6,942 nt of DNA from Oscillospiraceae bacterium (GTDB lineage: Bacteria > Bacillota > Clostridia > Oscillospirales > Ruminococcaceae): assembly GCA_003508605.1 (NCBI GenBank), contig DNUB01000176.1, positions 731 through 7,672 on the forward strand. Direction: 5' to 3'. The position numbers and the translations under genes were made by a program. The notes below the pieces were generated by a model. It was not told the origin of the DNA. It saw only the letters and a program-made list of their open reading frames with translations, and did not search any database. Within the stretch, counting starts at the first letter, position 1. The number at the start of each line of letters is the position of its first letter. Below, one piece after another: positions 1 to 6,432 of the stretch.

Positions 1-1443
1 CTCCACACCGTTGCACACCAGATCGTACTGATATGCAAGAACCTCTTCGGGATTTTTGGTGTTAAGAGCCTCCAGCTCTCCCTGGGGCATTGAGAAGGGG
101 TTGTGGGTAAAGGCGGGCTTTCCCGTTTCCTCGTCCTCCTCGTACATGGGGAAATCCACTATCCAGCAGAACTCAAAGCAGCTCTTGTCCACAAGTCCCA
201 TTCTTTCGGCAACCTCTGCCCTTATCTGCCCCGCAAACTTAGGCGCATTCTTTTTATCGTCCGCAATAAAGTAAAGCACGTCGCCCACGTTAAGCTTCGC
301 CCTTTCCTTTAATTCCTTTCTGTCGGAATCGGACAGGAACTTGTCGATAGGTCCCAAATAATTAAAGCTTTCGTCTACCTTAACATAGCCCAAGCCCTTC
401 ATACCGATAGACATGGCAAAGGCCTCCATTTTTTCAAAGAAGGTTTTGCTCCTTGACGCCATACCGGGAACGTTTATGGCTCTGACGGTTTTTCCCCTGA
501 AGGGCTTAAAATCGGTTTTTACAAATAAATCGGAAATATCGATAATTTCAAGGGGATTTCTTAAATCGGGCTTATCCGTGCCGTACCTTAACATTGCTTC
601 CTCAAAGGTAATTCTTTTAAAGGGCGCAGGTGAAAAGGGCTTATTGGCAAATCTCGATAAAATTGCCGGAACTACCGTTTCCGCTACCGCAAAAACGTCC
701 TCCTGCGTTGCAAACGCCATTTCAAAGTCTAACTGATAAAATTCTCCCGGGGTTCTGTCCGCTCTTGCGTCCTCGTCTCTGAAGCAGGGAGCAAGCTGAA
801 AATATCTGTCAAATCCGCTTACCATATAAAGCTGCTTAAAGATCTGGGGAGCTTGAGGAAGGGCGTAAAACTTTCCGTGATGCTTTCTGCTGGGTATAAG
901 GTAATCTCTTGCGCCCTCGGGGGAGGAGGTGGAGAGAATGGGCGTTTGCAGCTCCAAAAAGCCCTCCTTCTTCATAAGCTCACGCATAAGGCTCATTACC
1001 TCGGAGCGGAAAACGATGTTGTCATGCATTTTCCTGTTTCGCAAATCAAGGAAACGGTACTTTAAGCGTATATCCTCATTGCTCTTTTTGGAGGAATCCA
1101 CCTCAAAGGGCAGGTTTTCGCTGACAGCTCCCAATACGGTTAATTTCTCCGCTTCGATTTCAACCTTTCCCGTGGCTATTTTTTCATTGTAGGTAGAGGG
1201 ATCTCGGTTAATGACCTTTCCCTCGACCGATACCGCATATTCTCTGTGAATGCCCTCCAAAAGCTGCTCATGGTGCTGTGTGGTTATCTGCACAATGCCG
1301 TAATGGTCACGCAGGTCAATGAACTTTATTCCTCCGTGATCTCGGATATTTTCCACCCAGCCTGCCACACGGACGGTTTTCCCTAAGCAGTCCTCTCCTA
1401 TCATCTCGGTGGTGTGGGTGCGGTATTGGTTCTCTCTTATCAT
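1..1443 (-). CDS. aspS: Aspartyl-tRNA synthetase, probably non-discriminating (C-terminus off the window)
   Basis: A class II aminoacyl-tRNA synthetase that charges tRNA(Asp), and probably tRNA(Asn), with aspartate. The frame is open from ATG 1443-1441 to the left edge, giving 481 residues. Bacterial AspRS is usually about 590 residues, so roughly 110, including motif 3, lie outside. The N-terminal OB-fold anticodon domain covers residues 1-105. The catalytic core follows, with SPEGARDYLIPSR (174-186), FYALPQAPQIFKQL (192-205) and motif 2 FRDEDARADR (221-230). The bacterial GAD insertion lies around 285-415, and the core resumes at WIVDFPMYEED and HNPFSMPQG. H36 in RDHGG sits where, as I recall, discriminating enzymes such as E. 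coli AspRS carry leucine. TPGEFYQLD (231-239) has one more residue than E. coli's RQPEFTQID. An AAGGAAA ribosome binding site lies about 12 bases upstream of the start, a long spacing. It is the last visible gene of the gatCAB operon. The family call is very secure; tRNA specificity is inferred. Confidence 0.97.
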   Translation of the reverse strand, partial: MIRENQYRTHTTEMIGEDCLGKTVRVAGWVENIRDHGGIKFIDLRDHYGIVQITTQHHEQLLEGIHREYAVSVEGKVINRDPSTYNEKIATGKVEIEAEKLTVLGAVSENLPFEVDSSKKSNEDIRLKYRFLDLRNRKMHDNIVFRSEVMSLMRELMKKEGFLELQTPILSTSSPEGARDYLIPSRKHHGKFYALPQAPQIFKQLYMVSGFDRYFQLAPCFRDEDARADRTPGEFYQLDFEMAFATQEDVFAVAETVVPAILSRFANKPFSPAPFKRITFEEAMLRYGTDKPDLRNPLEIIDISDLFVKTDFKPFRGKTVRAINVPGMASRSKTFFEKMEAFAMSIGMKGLGYVKVDESFNYLGPIDKFLSDSDRKELKERAKLNVGDVLYFIADDKKNAPKFAGQIRAEVAERMGLVDKSCFEFCWIVDFPMYEEDEETGKPAFTHNPFSMPQGELEALNTKNPEEVLAYQYDLVCNGVE

Positions 1444-1486
1444 TATTGTGCTGTTTCCTTTCTTGATTTTTGGGTTATTTTTATTG

Positions 1487-2422
1487 CTAATATATTTTTC
1501 CGTGGGAGATTTTATTTATCCAACCCGTTGCGCCTTGAGGAAGTAAGTCCTTATCCGCCGCCCTGCCGTCGTCAAACATAAGATTTGACTGTACCCAGTT
1601 TATCATACAGTGCTGTCCCATTTCAAAGCCGTAAAACACAGAAGCAACGCCGCCGTCGCCGTTATATACCCACTTGGGGAGAAACAGCTCGGTATTCCTC
1701 ATTGCCTTAAAATCCTCCAAAAAGGGCTTTATACATTTATCAAATTCCGCCATTTCGTCATACCGACCGTGAGCTATAAGAATTTTTGTTTTTGTTTTTC
1801 CGATGCTTTTCAGCGATTCTCTCGAAGGCGTATACCCGGCCGCAATGGGCATCGCTCCGTCAAAATAATCGGGATATTCCTCCAGCAGCTTCCAGGTAAA
1901 CGCTCCGCCGGAGGAAGCACCCAAAATTATTTTACTGCCGATATTATCCTTATATTCATTTGCGAGCCTATTCCAAATGCCCATAACGGAAATGCTGTAG
2001 GGAATGCTGAAGTCGCTCCACGCTCCGTCAATGCGTCCGTCCTCGGCTCTGCTTTCGTTTGCCGCAGGCACAATAACATACGCTCCCCCCATTTTCTCCT
2101 GGTAATCGGGAGAGGCAAACTGCTCGGCACCGCAGCACATAATGCAGTCGATGCCCATAAGCGCATTGCTTGCACCGTGAAAGAACATAAGAGCGGGATA
2201 TTTTTTGCGGGGAGAGGCTCCGTGCTTTACAGGATCGTAAACATAATACTTTATATCTCCAGTTTCCTTGCAGGGATAAGCATATTCGTCGAACAGGCCG
2301 TAGTATTGTTTTCCCTTGTAGGTAACGGAGTAGCTTATAAATTCGTTGTCCTTAAGATATTTTGCCCATGGCGGAATTGCGGCTTTGTCCTGGGTTGTTT
2401 TTTTGAAATCGGGTAGGGGCAT
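1487..2422 (-). CDS. Alpha/beta hydrolase, esterase or prolyl-oligopeptidase-like
   Basis: A 311-residue probable serine hydrolase; the substrate cannot be read from sequence. There is no signal peptide and no membrane segment, so it should be cytoplasmic. The catalytic set is visible. The oxyanion-hole strand is LMFFHGAS (78-85). The nucleophile elbow GASSG puts Ser170 in the G-x-S-x-G pattern. The acid is likely Asp222 in AHGRYDEM, and the base His271 in GQHCMINW. The order Ser, Asp, His and their spacing fit the fold. ATG 2422-2420 has an AAGGAG site at 2436-2431, eight bases upstream, which fixes the start. It lies 36 bases downstream of gatB and 43 bases upstream of aspS, with no terminator on either side, so it is probably co-transcribed with tRNA-charging genes to which it has no obvious link. 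PHB-depolymerase-like or carbohydrate esterase activity are alternatives. The fold is fairly sure, the reaction unknown. Confidence 0.85.
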   Translation of the reverse strand: MPLPDFKKTTQDKAAIPPWAKYLKDNEFISYSVTYKGKQYYGLFDEYAYPCKETGDIKYYVYDPVKHGASPRKKYPALMFFHGASNALMGIDCIMCCGAEQFASPDYQEKMGGAYVIVPAANESRAEDGRIDGAWSDFSIPYSISVMGIWNRLANEYKDNIGSKIILGASSGGAFTWKLLEEYPDYFDGAMPIAAGYTPSRESLKSIGKTKTKILIAHGRYDEMAEFDKCIKPFLEDFKAMRNTELFLPKWVYNGDGGVASVFYGFEMGQHCMINWVQSNLMFDDGRAADKDLLPQGATGWINKISHGKIY

Positions 2423-2458
2423 GGCACACTCTCCTTGAAATTGTTTTCGTCAATGTTT

Positions 2459-3892
2459 TTATTTCTCTTTTAATTTCCTCTCCAAAATCCCCTTAACAAC
2501 ACCCGGTGCAGCCACACCCTTAAGCTGCCTGTTGGCCTGTCCCATAAGGAAGCCGAACACCTTTGCTTCCCCGTTTCTGTACTGCTCCACCACGGCGGGA
2601 TTGTCGGCAAGAATCCTGTCAATGACCTGCTCCGCCTGTCCCAGATCCTCCTTTATCCAAAGGTTTTCCTCGTCGCATACGGCGTCGGGGGCTTTCCCCG
2701 TTTCAAGCATGGTGCAAAGTATATTTTTGCCGAAGCTTTTGTTTATTTTGTCGCTGTCCATTATCTCAACCAGCCTTGCCAGATCCTTAGGCCGGAAGGG
2801 CAGCTTTTCCATATCCGCTTCTCCCGTGTTGATTCTCCTCATCAGCTCCACAAGGATAAAGGAGGCTATGCTTTTGGGATTGTTGTAATACTTGACCGCT
2901 TCCTCAAAGAAAAAGCAAACGGCTTTATTGTTCAGAATAGACTCGGTTTCGTTGGGCGCAATGCCGTATTGGTTTATATAACGCTCCCTGCGGGATTCGG
3001 GCATTTCGGGAATATCGTTTTGTATCTGCTCCAGCTCCTCCTCGGTAAACACTATGGGAGGGATATCCGGGTCGGGGAAATAACGGTAGTCCTGTGCGTC
3101 CTCCTTTGAGCGCATTGCGACGGTTTCACCTGTGCTGTCGGTGTACCGCCTTGTTTCCTGCACCACCCTTTCACCGCTTTCTATAAGCTCGGTCTGCCGG
3201 TAAATCTCATACTCGATGGCTCTGCCTATGGCTCTTACCGAGTTAATGTTCTTTATTTCCGCTCTTGTGCCCAATTCCTTTGCGTCCTTTTCCGCAAGGG
3301 AAATATTTACGTCGCACCTTAAGCTGCCCTGCTCCATTTTTCCGTCGCAGACTCCCGCATATTGGAGCAGCAGCCTTATCTTTTCCACAAAGGCAGTGAC
3401 GTCCGCCGCCGAATGAAAATCAGGCTCGGTAACTATCTCTATAAGGGGAATACCGCAGCGGTTATAGTCGGCAAGGGTCTGCCTGGTGCTGTCCTCGTGA
3501 ACCAGCTTCCCTGCGTCCTCTTCTAAGTGAATGCGGTTTATTCTTATTCTCTTAGGCTCTCCCTCGGAAACAATATCCACATATCCCCCGAGACAGACAG
3601 GACGGGGCATTTGGCTTATCTGATATGCTTTGGGCAGATCGGGGTAAAAGTAGTTTTTTCTGTCCCATTTTGTAAAGCGGCTGATGTCGCAGTTAAGAAC
3701 GCAGCCTGCCTTTACTATATATTCCACAGCCTTCTTGTTTAATACGGGAAGAGTGCCGGGAAGTCCGCTGCATACGGGGCAGCAGCGGGAATTAGGCTCT
3801 CCTCCGAACTCTGCGGAGCAGGTGCAGAAAACCTTTGACTTGGTCAAAAGCTCTGCGTGAATTTCAAGTCCGATAGTGGGATAGAGTTTCAT
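2459..3892 (-). CDS. gatB: Asp-tRNA(Asn)/Glu-tRNA(Gln) amidotransferase subunit B
   Basis: GatB binds the misacylated tRNA, phosphorylates its side-chain carboxylate with ATP and accepts ammonia from GatA to make Asn-tRNA or Gln-tRNA. The protein is 477 residues, the normal family length. It opens with TIGLEIHAEL. The zinc-type cysteines C23/C25 (CTC) and C38/C41 (CPVC) follow, then the family signature KWDRKNYFYPDLPKAY (75-90). HLEEDAGKLVHE (122-133) and NRCGIPLIEIVTEPD (144-158) are also kinase-domain landmarks. The region from about 325 to the end, with VFGFLMGQANRQLKG, is the helical YqeY-like tail that contacts the tRNA elbow. I chose ATG 3892-3890 rather than the longer frame from 3916, because an AAAGGAT ribosome binding site sits within that extra stretch nine bases before this ATG, and GatB normally begins just before TIGLEIH. 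It is separated from gatA by the VOC gene, an unusual interruption. Confidence 0.98.
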   Translation of the reverse strand: MKLYPTIGLEIHAELLTKSKVFCTCSAEFGGEPNSRCCPVCSGLPGTLPVLNKKAVEYIVKAGCVLNCDISRFTKWDRKNYFYPDLPKAYQISQMPRPVCLGGYVDIVSEGEPKRIRINRIHLEEDAGKLVHEDSTRQTLADYNRCGIPLIEIVTEPDFHSAADVTAFVEKIRLLLQYAGVCDGKMEQGSLRCDVNISLAEKDAKELGTRAEIKNINSVRAIGRAIEYEIYRQTELIESGERVVQETRRYTDSTGETVAMRSKEDAQDYRYFPDPDIPPIVFTEEELEQIQNDIPEMPESRRERYINQYGIAPNETESILNNKAVCFFFEEAVKYYNNPKSIASFILVELMRRINTGEADMEKLPFRPKDLARLVEIMDSDKINKSFGKNILCTMLETGKAPDAVCDEENLWIKEDLGQAEQVIDRILADNPAVVEQYRNGEAKVFGFLMGQANRQLKGVAAPGVVKGILERKLKEK

Positions 3893-3901
3893 TTGATGTA
3901 A

Positions 3902-3908
3902 ATCCTTT
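3902..3908 (-). promoter_or_regulatory. gatB ribosome binding site that decides the start
   Basis: AAAGGAT on the minus strand, nine bases upstream of ATG 3892-3890. It falls inside the eight-codon upstream extension of the open frame and so argues that the extension is not translated. Confidence 0.8.
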
Positions 3909-3940
3909 CGTACCAAAGCTGAATGATAAACAGAAATTCA

Positions 3941-4288
3941 TCATATCGGCGCAGTTATTTCAATATGATTTCCTTCCGAATACACAAATTCGGCGACCCA
4001 ATTTTTACCGATTTGAGTCAGCGGAAAGCACAGTTTTTTCCCGCTGATTTTTATTTTTAAATTTTCAATATTGTCCGTGCAAATACTCGGCAGGCAGCTG
4101 CTTCCGAAAACGTGCCGCTCTTTTGTTTTCTTGTATGCAAACAGCCCGAATCTGAATCCGTCTATATCAAAAACGCTGTATATATTGTCTTTTTCAGTTA
4201 CCTTTTTCTCAAAAAGCTCTTCATAAAACCCAATTGCTCTTTCCATATCATCTACGCATATATAAAGGGATTTGATTGATAAATTCAT
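3941..4288 (-). CDS. Small VOC-fold (glyoxalase/bleomycin-resistance/dioxygenase superfamily) protein
   Basis: A 115-residue single-domain protein of the vicinal oxygen chelate superfamily, built from two beta-alpha-beta-beta-beta halves. The first half is SLYICVDDMERAIGFYEELF (7-26), a typical strand plus the helix following DDMERA. The second half begins near PSICTDNIENLKIKI (67-81), and the protein ends with FVYSEGNHIEITAPI (101-115), the classic closing strand. Glu110 is the usual metal ligand of that strand. At the first strand, where many family members have a ligand His, I see Tyr9 or nearby residues, so metal binding is uncertain. ATG 4288-4286 has an AGGAG site (4301-4297) eight bases upstream. 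GC is about 38% over most of the gene, against about 47-50% in sampled lines of gatA. It sits 30 bases after gatA and 48 before gatB, splitting a normally adjacent pair, which suggests later insertion. Ligand and role are unknown. Confidence 0.85.
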   Translation of the reverse strand: MNLSIKSLYICVDDMERAIGFYEELFEKKVTEKDNIYSVFDIDGFRFGLFAYKKTKERHVFGSSCLPSICTDNIENLKIKISGKKLCFPLTQIGKNWVAEFVYSEGNHIEITAPI

Positions 4289-4318
4289 GAGTTTTTCTCC
4301 TGATAAAATAAAAGCTCA

Positions 4319-5743
4319 TTACCGCATTTCATAAGCTCTGCCTGCCTGCAAAACCGTAGCTTCGTCAAATCTCCTGCCCGTGATGCTCATACCGATGGGC
4401 ATACCCTTTTCGTTCTCGCCGCATGGAAGGGAAAGGGCGGGAAGTCCCGCAATATTAACGGGCACCGTTAGAATATCCGCCGTGTACATTTTAACGGGAT
4501 CCGAATCCTGCGAGCCTATTTTGTAGGCGACAGAGGGAGCGGTGGGGGTAAGAATAACATCGGATTTTTCAAAAATAGCGTTGTACTCCGCAATAATTTT
4601 CTGCCTTAAAGCGCAGGCTTTTCTGTAATATGCGTCAAAGTAGCCGCTGGAAAGGGCGTAATTTCCCAAAAGTATACGCCGCTTTACCTCGTCCCCGAAG
4701 CCCTTGTTCCTGCTGTCGAGAATCATTTCACGGTAGTTTTTGCCTTCGCCTCTCAGACCGTATTTTATGCCGTCATATCTTGAAAGATTGGAAGCGGCTT
4801 CCGCACAGGCTATAAGATAATAGGCGGGTATTCCGTATTTTAAGGAGGGCATTTCACAGCTTACCAAAACCGCCCCCTGCTTTTCCAATTCCTTTGCGGC
4901 GTTCATAACGGCGGTTTTGACCTCCTCGTCCACCGCTTCGCCGTAAAACTCCTTGGGAATGGCAATTTTAAGACCCTTTACGGGTTTTTCCGCATTTCTG
5001 TTAAAGTCGGTTTCCCTTATATCCGAAGAGGTTGCGTCTCTTGAGTCCTGTCCCGCAATAACATTCAGTATCTCTCCGCAATCCTTTACCGAATTTGCAA
5101 TAGGTCCGATCTGATCCAGGGAGCTTCCGAAGGCCACCAGACCGTAGCGGCTTACTCTGCCGTAGGTGGGCTTAAGTCCCGTTACTCCGCAGAAAGCGGC
5201 AGGCTGTCTGATAGAACCTCCCGTGTCCGAGCCTAAAGCAGCGGGAACAAAGCCTGCCGCCACCGCCGCCGCCGAGCCGCCCGAGGAGCCGCCGGGAACA
5301 CAGTCGGTGTTGACGGGGTTATGGGTACGCTTAAAATAAGAGGTTTGGGTAGCTCCGCCCATGGCAAATTCGTCCATATTGGTTTTGCCGATCAAAACAA
5401 AATCCTGCTCCTTAAGCTTTTCCGCAACATGAGCGTCATAGGGCGGGATAAAGCTTTCCAGCATTCTTGAAGCGCAGGTGGTTTTTATTCCGTCGGTGCA
5501 GATATTGTCCTTTATTGCGAGAGGGATACCCGTAAGAAAACCGGACTTTCCCTCGTCTATGCGCTTTTGCGCTCTCTCGGCGTTTTTTATCGCCTCTTCC
5601 CTTGTAAGAGTGATAAATGCGCCGATTTTGTCCTCATCCTTATCGATTGCCTTAAAGCATTCCTCGCATAATTCCCTTGCGCTTACCTGCTTTTCGTCCA
5701 AAGCCCTTCTCAGCATGGAGACGGTTGCCCTTTTCATATCCAT
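4319..5743 (-). CDS. gatA: Asp-tRNA(Asn)/Glu-tRNA(Gln) amidotransferase subunit A
   Basis: GatA is the amidase subunit of GatCAB. It hydrolyses glutamine (or asparagine) and channels the ammonia to GatB. The 474-residue protein carries the amidase-signature fold. The Ser-cisSer-Lys triad is visible: Lys78 in GIPLAIKDN, Ser177 as the cis-Ser in DTGGSIRQPA, and nucleophile Ser153 in GGSSGGS. The spacing matches what I recall for S. aureus GatA (79, 178, 154). KPTYGRVSRYGLVAFGSSLD (191-210) is the following signature block. I chose ATG 5743-5741 because AAAGGA (5759-5754) lies ten bases upstream and the protein then starts where GatA normally does. The frame is open to 5938, but the 65 extra residues resemble no GatA N-terminus. 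The C-terminus ends soon after the ITGRRFDEA block (AGRAYEMR), perhaps ten residues shorter than usual. The VOC gene follows 30 bases later. Confidence 0.98.
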   Translation of the reverse strand: MDMKRATVSMLRRALDEKQVSARELCEECFKAIDKDEDKIGAFITLTREEAIKNAERAQKRIDEGKSGFLTGIPLAIKDNICTDGIKTTCASRMLESFIPPYDAHVAEKLKEQDFVLIGKTNMDEFAMGGATQTSYFKRTHNPVNTDCVPGGSSGGSAAAVAAGFVPAALGSDTGGSIRQPAAFCGVTGLKPTYGRVSRYGLVAFGSSLDQIGPIANSVKDCGEILNVIAGQDSRDATSSDIRETDFNRNAEKPVKGLKIAIPKEFYGEAVDEEVKTAVMNAAKELEKQGAVLVSCEMPSLKYGIPAYYLIACAEAASNLSRYDGIKYGLRGEGKNYREMILDSRNKGFGDEVKRRILLGNYALSSGYFDAYYRKACALRQKIIAEYNAIFEKSDVILTPTAPSVAYKIGSQDSDPVKMYTADILTVPVNIAGLPALSLPCGENEKGMPIGMSITGRRFDEATVLQAGRAYEMR

Positions 5744-5753
5744 ATAAGCCGTT

Positions 5754-5759
5754 TCCTTT
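5754..5759 (-). promoter_or_regulatory. gatA ribosome binding site that decides the start
   Basis: AAAGGA on the minus strand, ten bases before ATG 5743-5741. The second in-frame ATG (5737-5735) would be 16 bases away, and the start at 5938 shows no comparable site, so 5743 is preferred. Confidence 0.75.
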
Positions 5760-5768
5760 CGGTTTCTG

Positions 5769-5792
5769 TTCGGTGAGGGGCATTGCCCCGAA
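5769..5792 (-). other. Hairpin just upstream of the gatA ribosome binding site
   Basis: Minus-strand core GGGGC-AAT-GCCCC, a perfect 5-bp stem, flanked by TTCGG and CCGAA that can pair as an alternative outer stem. It ends about ten bases before the gatA ribosome binding site, so it could affect ribosome access. That role is inference. Confidence 0.5.
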
Positions 5793-5821
5793 TTTATGAA
5801 AAATCCGAGTCGTAAGACCCC

Positions 5822-5860
5822 CGGTCCTTCAGCGCAGTTCTGTTCTCTGCTGAAAAACCG
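5822..5860 (-). repeat. 12-bp inverted repeat (long RNA hairpin) in the gatC-gatA spacer
   Basis: On the minus strand CGGTTTTTCAGC pairs with GCTGAAGGACCG over 12 consecutive positions, two of them G-U, around a 15-base loop. The loop base can rearrange to an extra CAG/CTG pairing. It is followed by GGGGTC, not T residues, so it is not an intrinsic terminator. Confidence 0.65.
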
Positions 5861-5867
5861 AATCGAA

Positions 5868-5887
5868 CCCGCCGCCCGGGAGGCGGG
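5868..5887 (-). repeat. GC-rich inverted repeat in the gatC-gatA spacer
   Basis: CCCGCC and GGCGGG form a perfect 6-bp stem around an 8-base loop that contains CCCGGG. The T run expected of a terminator is missing; on the minus strand it is followed by TTCGATTCGG. Confidence 0.5.
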
Positions 5888-5925
5888 GGTAATTTGGATT
5901 TTTATTGTTTTTTCGTCATACAATA

Positions 5926-5956
5926 CCGTACAAAGCAAAAATAAATCCTTGTACGG
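5926..5956 (-). repeat. Perfect 8-bp inverted repeat just after gatC
   Basis: CCGTACAA and TTGTACGG are perfectly complementary, with a 15-base AT-rich loop, starting about ten bases after the gatC stop. On the minus strand it is not followed by a T tract. It could be one end of an inserted repeat, a 3'-end stabilising hairpin, or a protein-binding palindrome. Confidence 0.55.
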
Positions 5957-5966
5957 CTTTTGATTT

Positions 5967-6260
5967 TCACTCCATCATCTTCGGCAGCACATAGCAATCC
6001 TCATTGCCGCCTGTTACGGCGTTCTGCATAAGCTTTTCCGTCGGGAAGGATTCCCGGGGGTTATCGTCTCTCAGCCTTGCATAGGGGATTTGATTGTTGT
6101 CCTTGGTGTCGTCGTATTCTATGTCAAATTCCCGTATCGTATCCATAAGGGCGATTATATCCCCCATCTGCTCTGCCATTTTTTCCCCTTCCTCATCGGT
6201 AAAGGACAGCTTGGACAGTTCGGCGATATGGTCAAGCTCCGTTTTTTCTATTTTAGCCAT
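5967..6260 (-). CDS. gatC: Asp-tRNA(Asn)/Glu-tRNA(Gln) amidotransferase subunit C
   Basis: GatC is the small subunit that wraps around the GatA-GatB interface and stabilises the amidotransferase. The protein is 97 residues, the normal length. Typical features are the N-terminal helix HIAELSKLSFTDEEGEKMAEQM (about 11-32), the linker with the LRDDNPRESF block, and the end QNAVTGGNEDCYVLPKMME, which matches the family's usual LR-D-x-x-RE...NA...F/Y-V-P-K ending. I chose ATG 6260-6258 because a GGAGGA site (6273-6268) lies seven bases upstream. The frame is open to 6389, but the extra 43 residues come from the AT-rich leader and do not resemble GatC. It is the first gene of the operon, behind its own promoter. 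The spacer to gatA is unusually long. Confidence 0.96.
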   Translation of the reverse strand: MAKIEKTELDHIAELSKLSFTDEEGEKMAEQMGDIIALMDTIREFDIEYDDTKDNNQIPYARLRDDNPRESFPTEKLMQNAVTGGNEDCYVLPKMME

Positions 6261-6397
6261 AAATGTTTCCTCCGTCGGGGATTTAGTATTGTTGTTAGTA
6301 TATTCTAAAATGAATAATTGCGAAATGAAAAATGCAAATCCTTTTGGAAATTTTATTATGTGATACTCGAAAACCACATAAAAATCCATAATACTTA
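6261..6397 (-). promoter_or_regulatory. AT-rich leader of the gatC operon
   Basis: About 137 bases lie between the predicted transcription start (near 6397) and the gatC start codon. It can form one modest hairpin, TTATGTG with CACATAA around a 12-base loop (about 6382-6357). I looked for T-box features (a TGGNACCGCG-like antiterminator block and a terminator before the gene) and found none. I see no known riboswitch. Confidence 0.45.
6268..6273 (-). promoter_or_regulatory. gatC ribosome binding site that decides the start
   Basis: GGAGGA on the minus strand, seven bases before ATG 6260-6258. It is a strong site and excludes the upstream extension of the frame. Confidence 0.85.
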
Positions 6398-6403
6398 TAC
6401 ATT

Positions 6404-6432
6404 ATTGTAACACAGACAGCATTTTTTTGCAA
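6404..6432 (-). promoter_or_regulatory. Promoter of the gatC-gatA-VOC-gatB-hydrolase-aspS operon
   Basis: A sigma-70/SigA-type promoter on the minus strand. The -35 box is TTGCAA (6432-6427, four of six matches), the spacer is 17 bases, and the -10 box is TACAAT (6409-6404, five of six), preceded by TGT, an extended -10. It lies downstream of the rpmE terminator and 144 bases upstream of gatC, where an operon promoter is expected. Confidence 0.7.

Larger units (their letters stand above)
5744..5966 (-). other. Structured spacer between gatC and gatA
   Basis: A 223-base spacer in an operon whose other gaps are 30-48 bases. In the direction of transcription it holds an 8-bp inverted repeat (5956-5926), a GC-rich CCCGCC/GGCGGG hairpin (5887-5868), a 12-bp stem (5860-5822), a weak CCG/CGG plus GTC/GAC hairpin (5824-5805) and a GGGGC-AAT-GCCCC hairpin (5786-5776 core). 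None is followed by a clean run of T on the minus strand, so I do not call a terminator. The spacer has no stop codon in the gatA frame from 5938 on. It could be an interspersed intergenic repeat, an RNA element acting on gatA, or an RNA processing region. Its function is unknown. Confidence 0.6.

Noticed and set aside
413..736. A 107-codon plus-strand open frame
   Set aside because: It is antisense to the well-supported aspS coding sequence and has no recognisable motif.
1927..2175. An 82-codon minus-strand open frame
   Set aside because: It is out of frame inside the hydrolase gene, with no ribosome binding site or recognisable features.
1610..2416. A 268-codon open frame on the plus strand
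   Set aside because: It lies wholly antisense to the hydrolase gene, which has a catalytic triad and a perfect ribosome binding site. The plus-strand product resembles no family I know.
5860..5887. GGGTTCGATTC on the minus strand resembling a tRNA T-arm
   Set aside because: No T-stem closes (it continues GGTTTTT), and no D-arm, anticodon arm or acceptor stem can be built around it. It is a chance match within the structured spacer.
5926..5956. Possible terminator after gatC
   Set aside because: The 8-bp stem is not followed by a T run on the minus strand, and gatA is expected to be co-transcribed with gatC.
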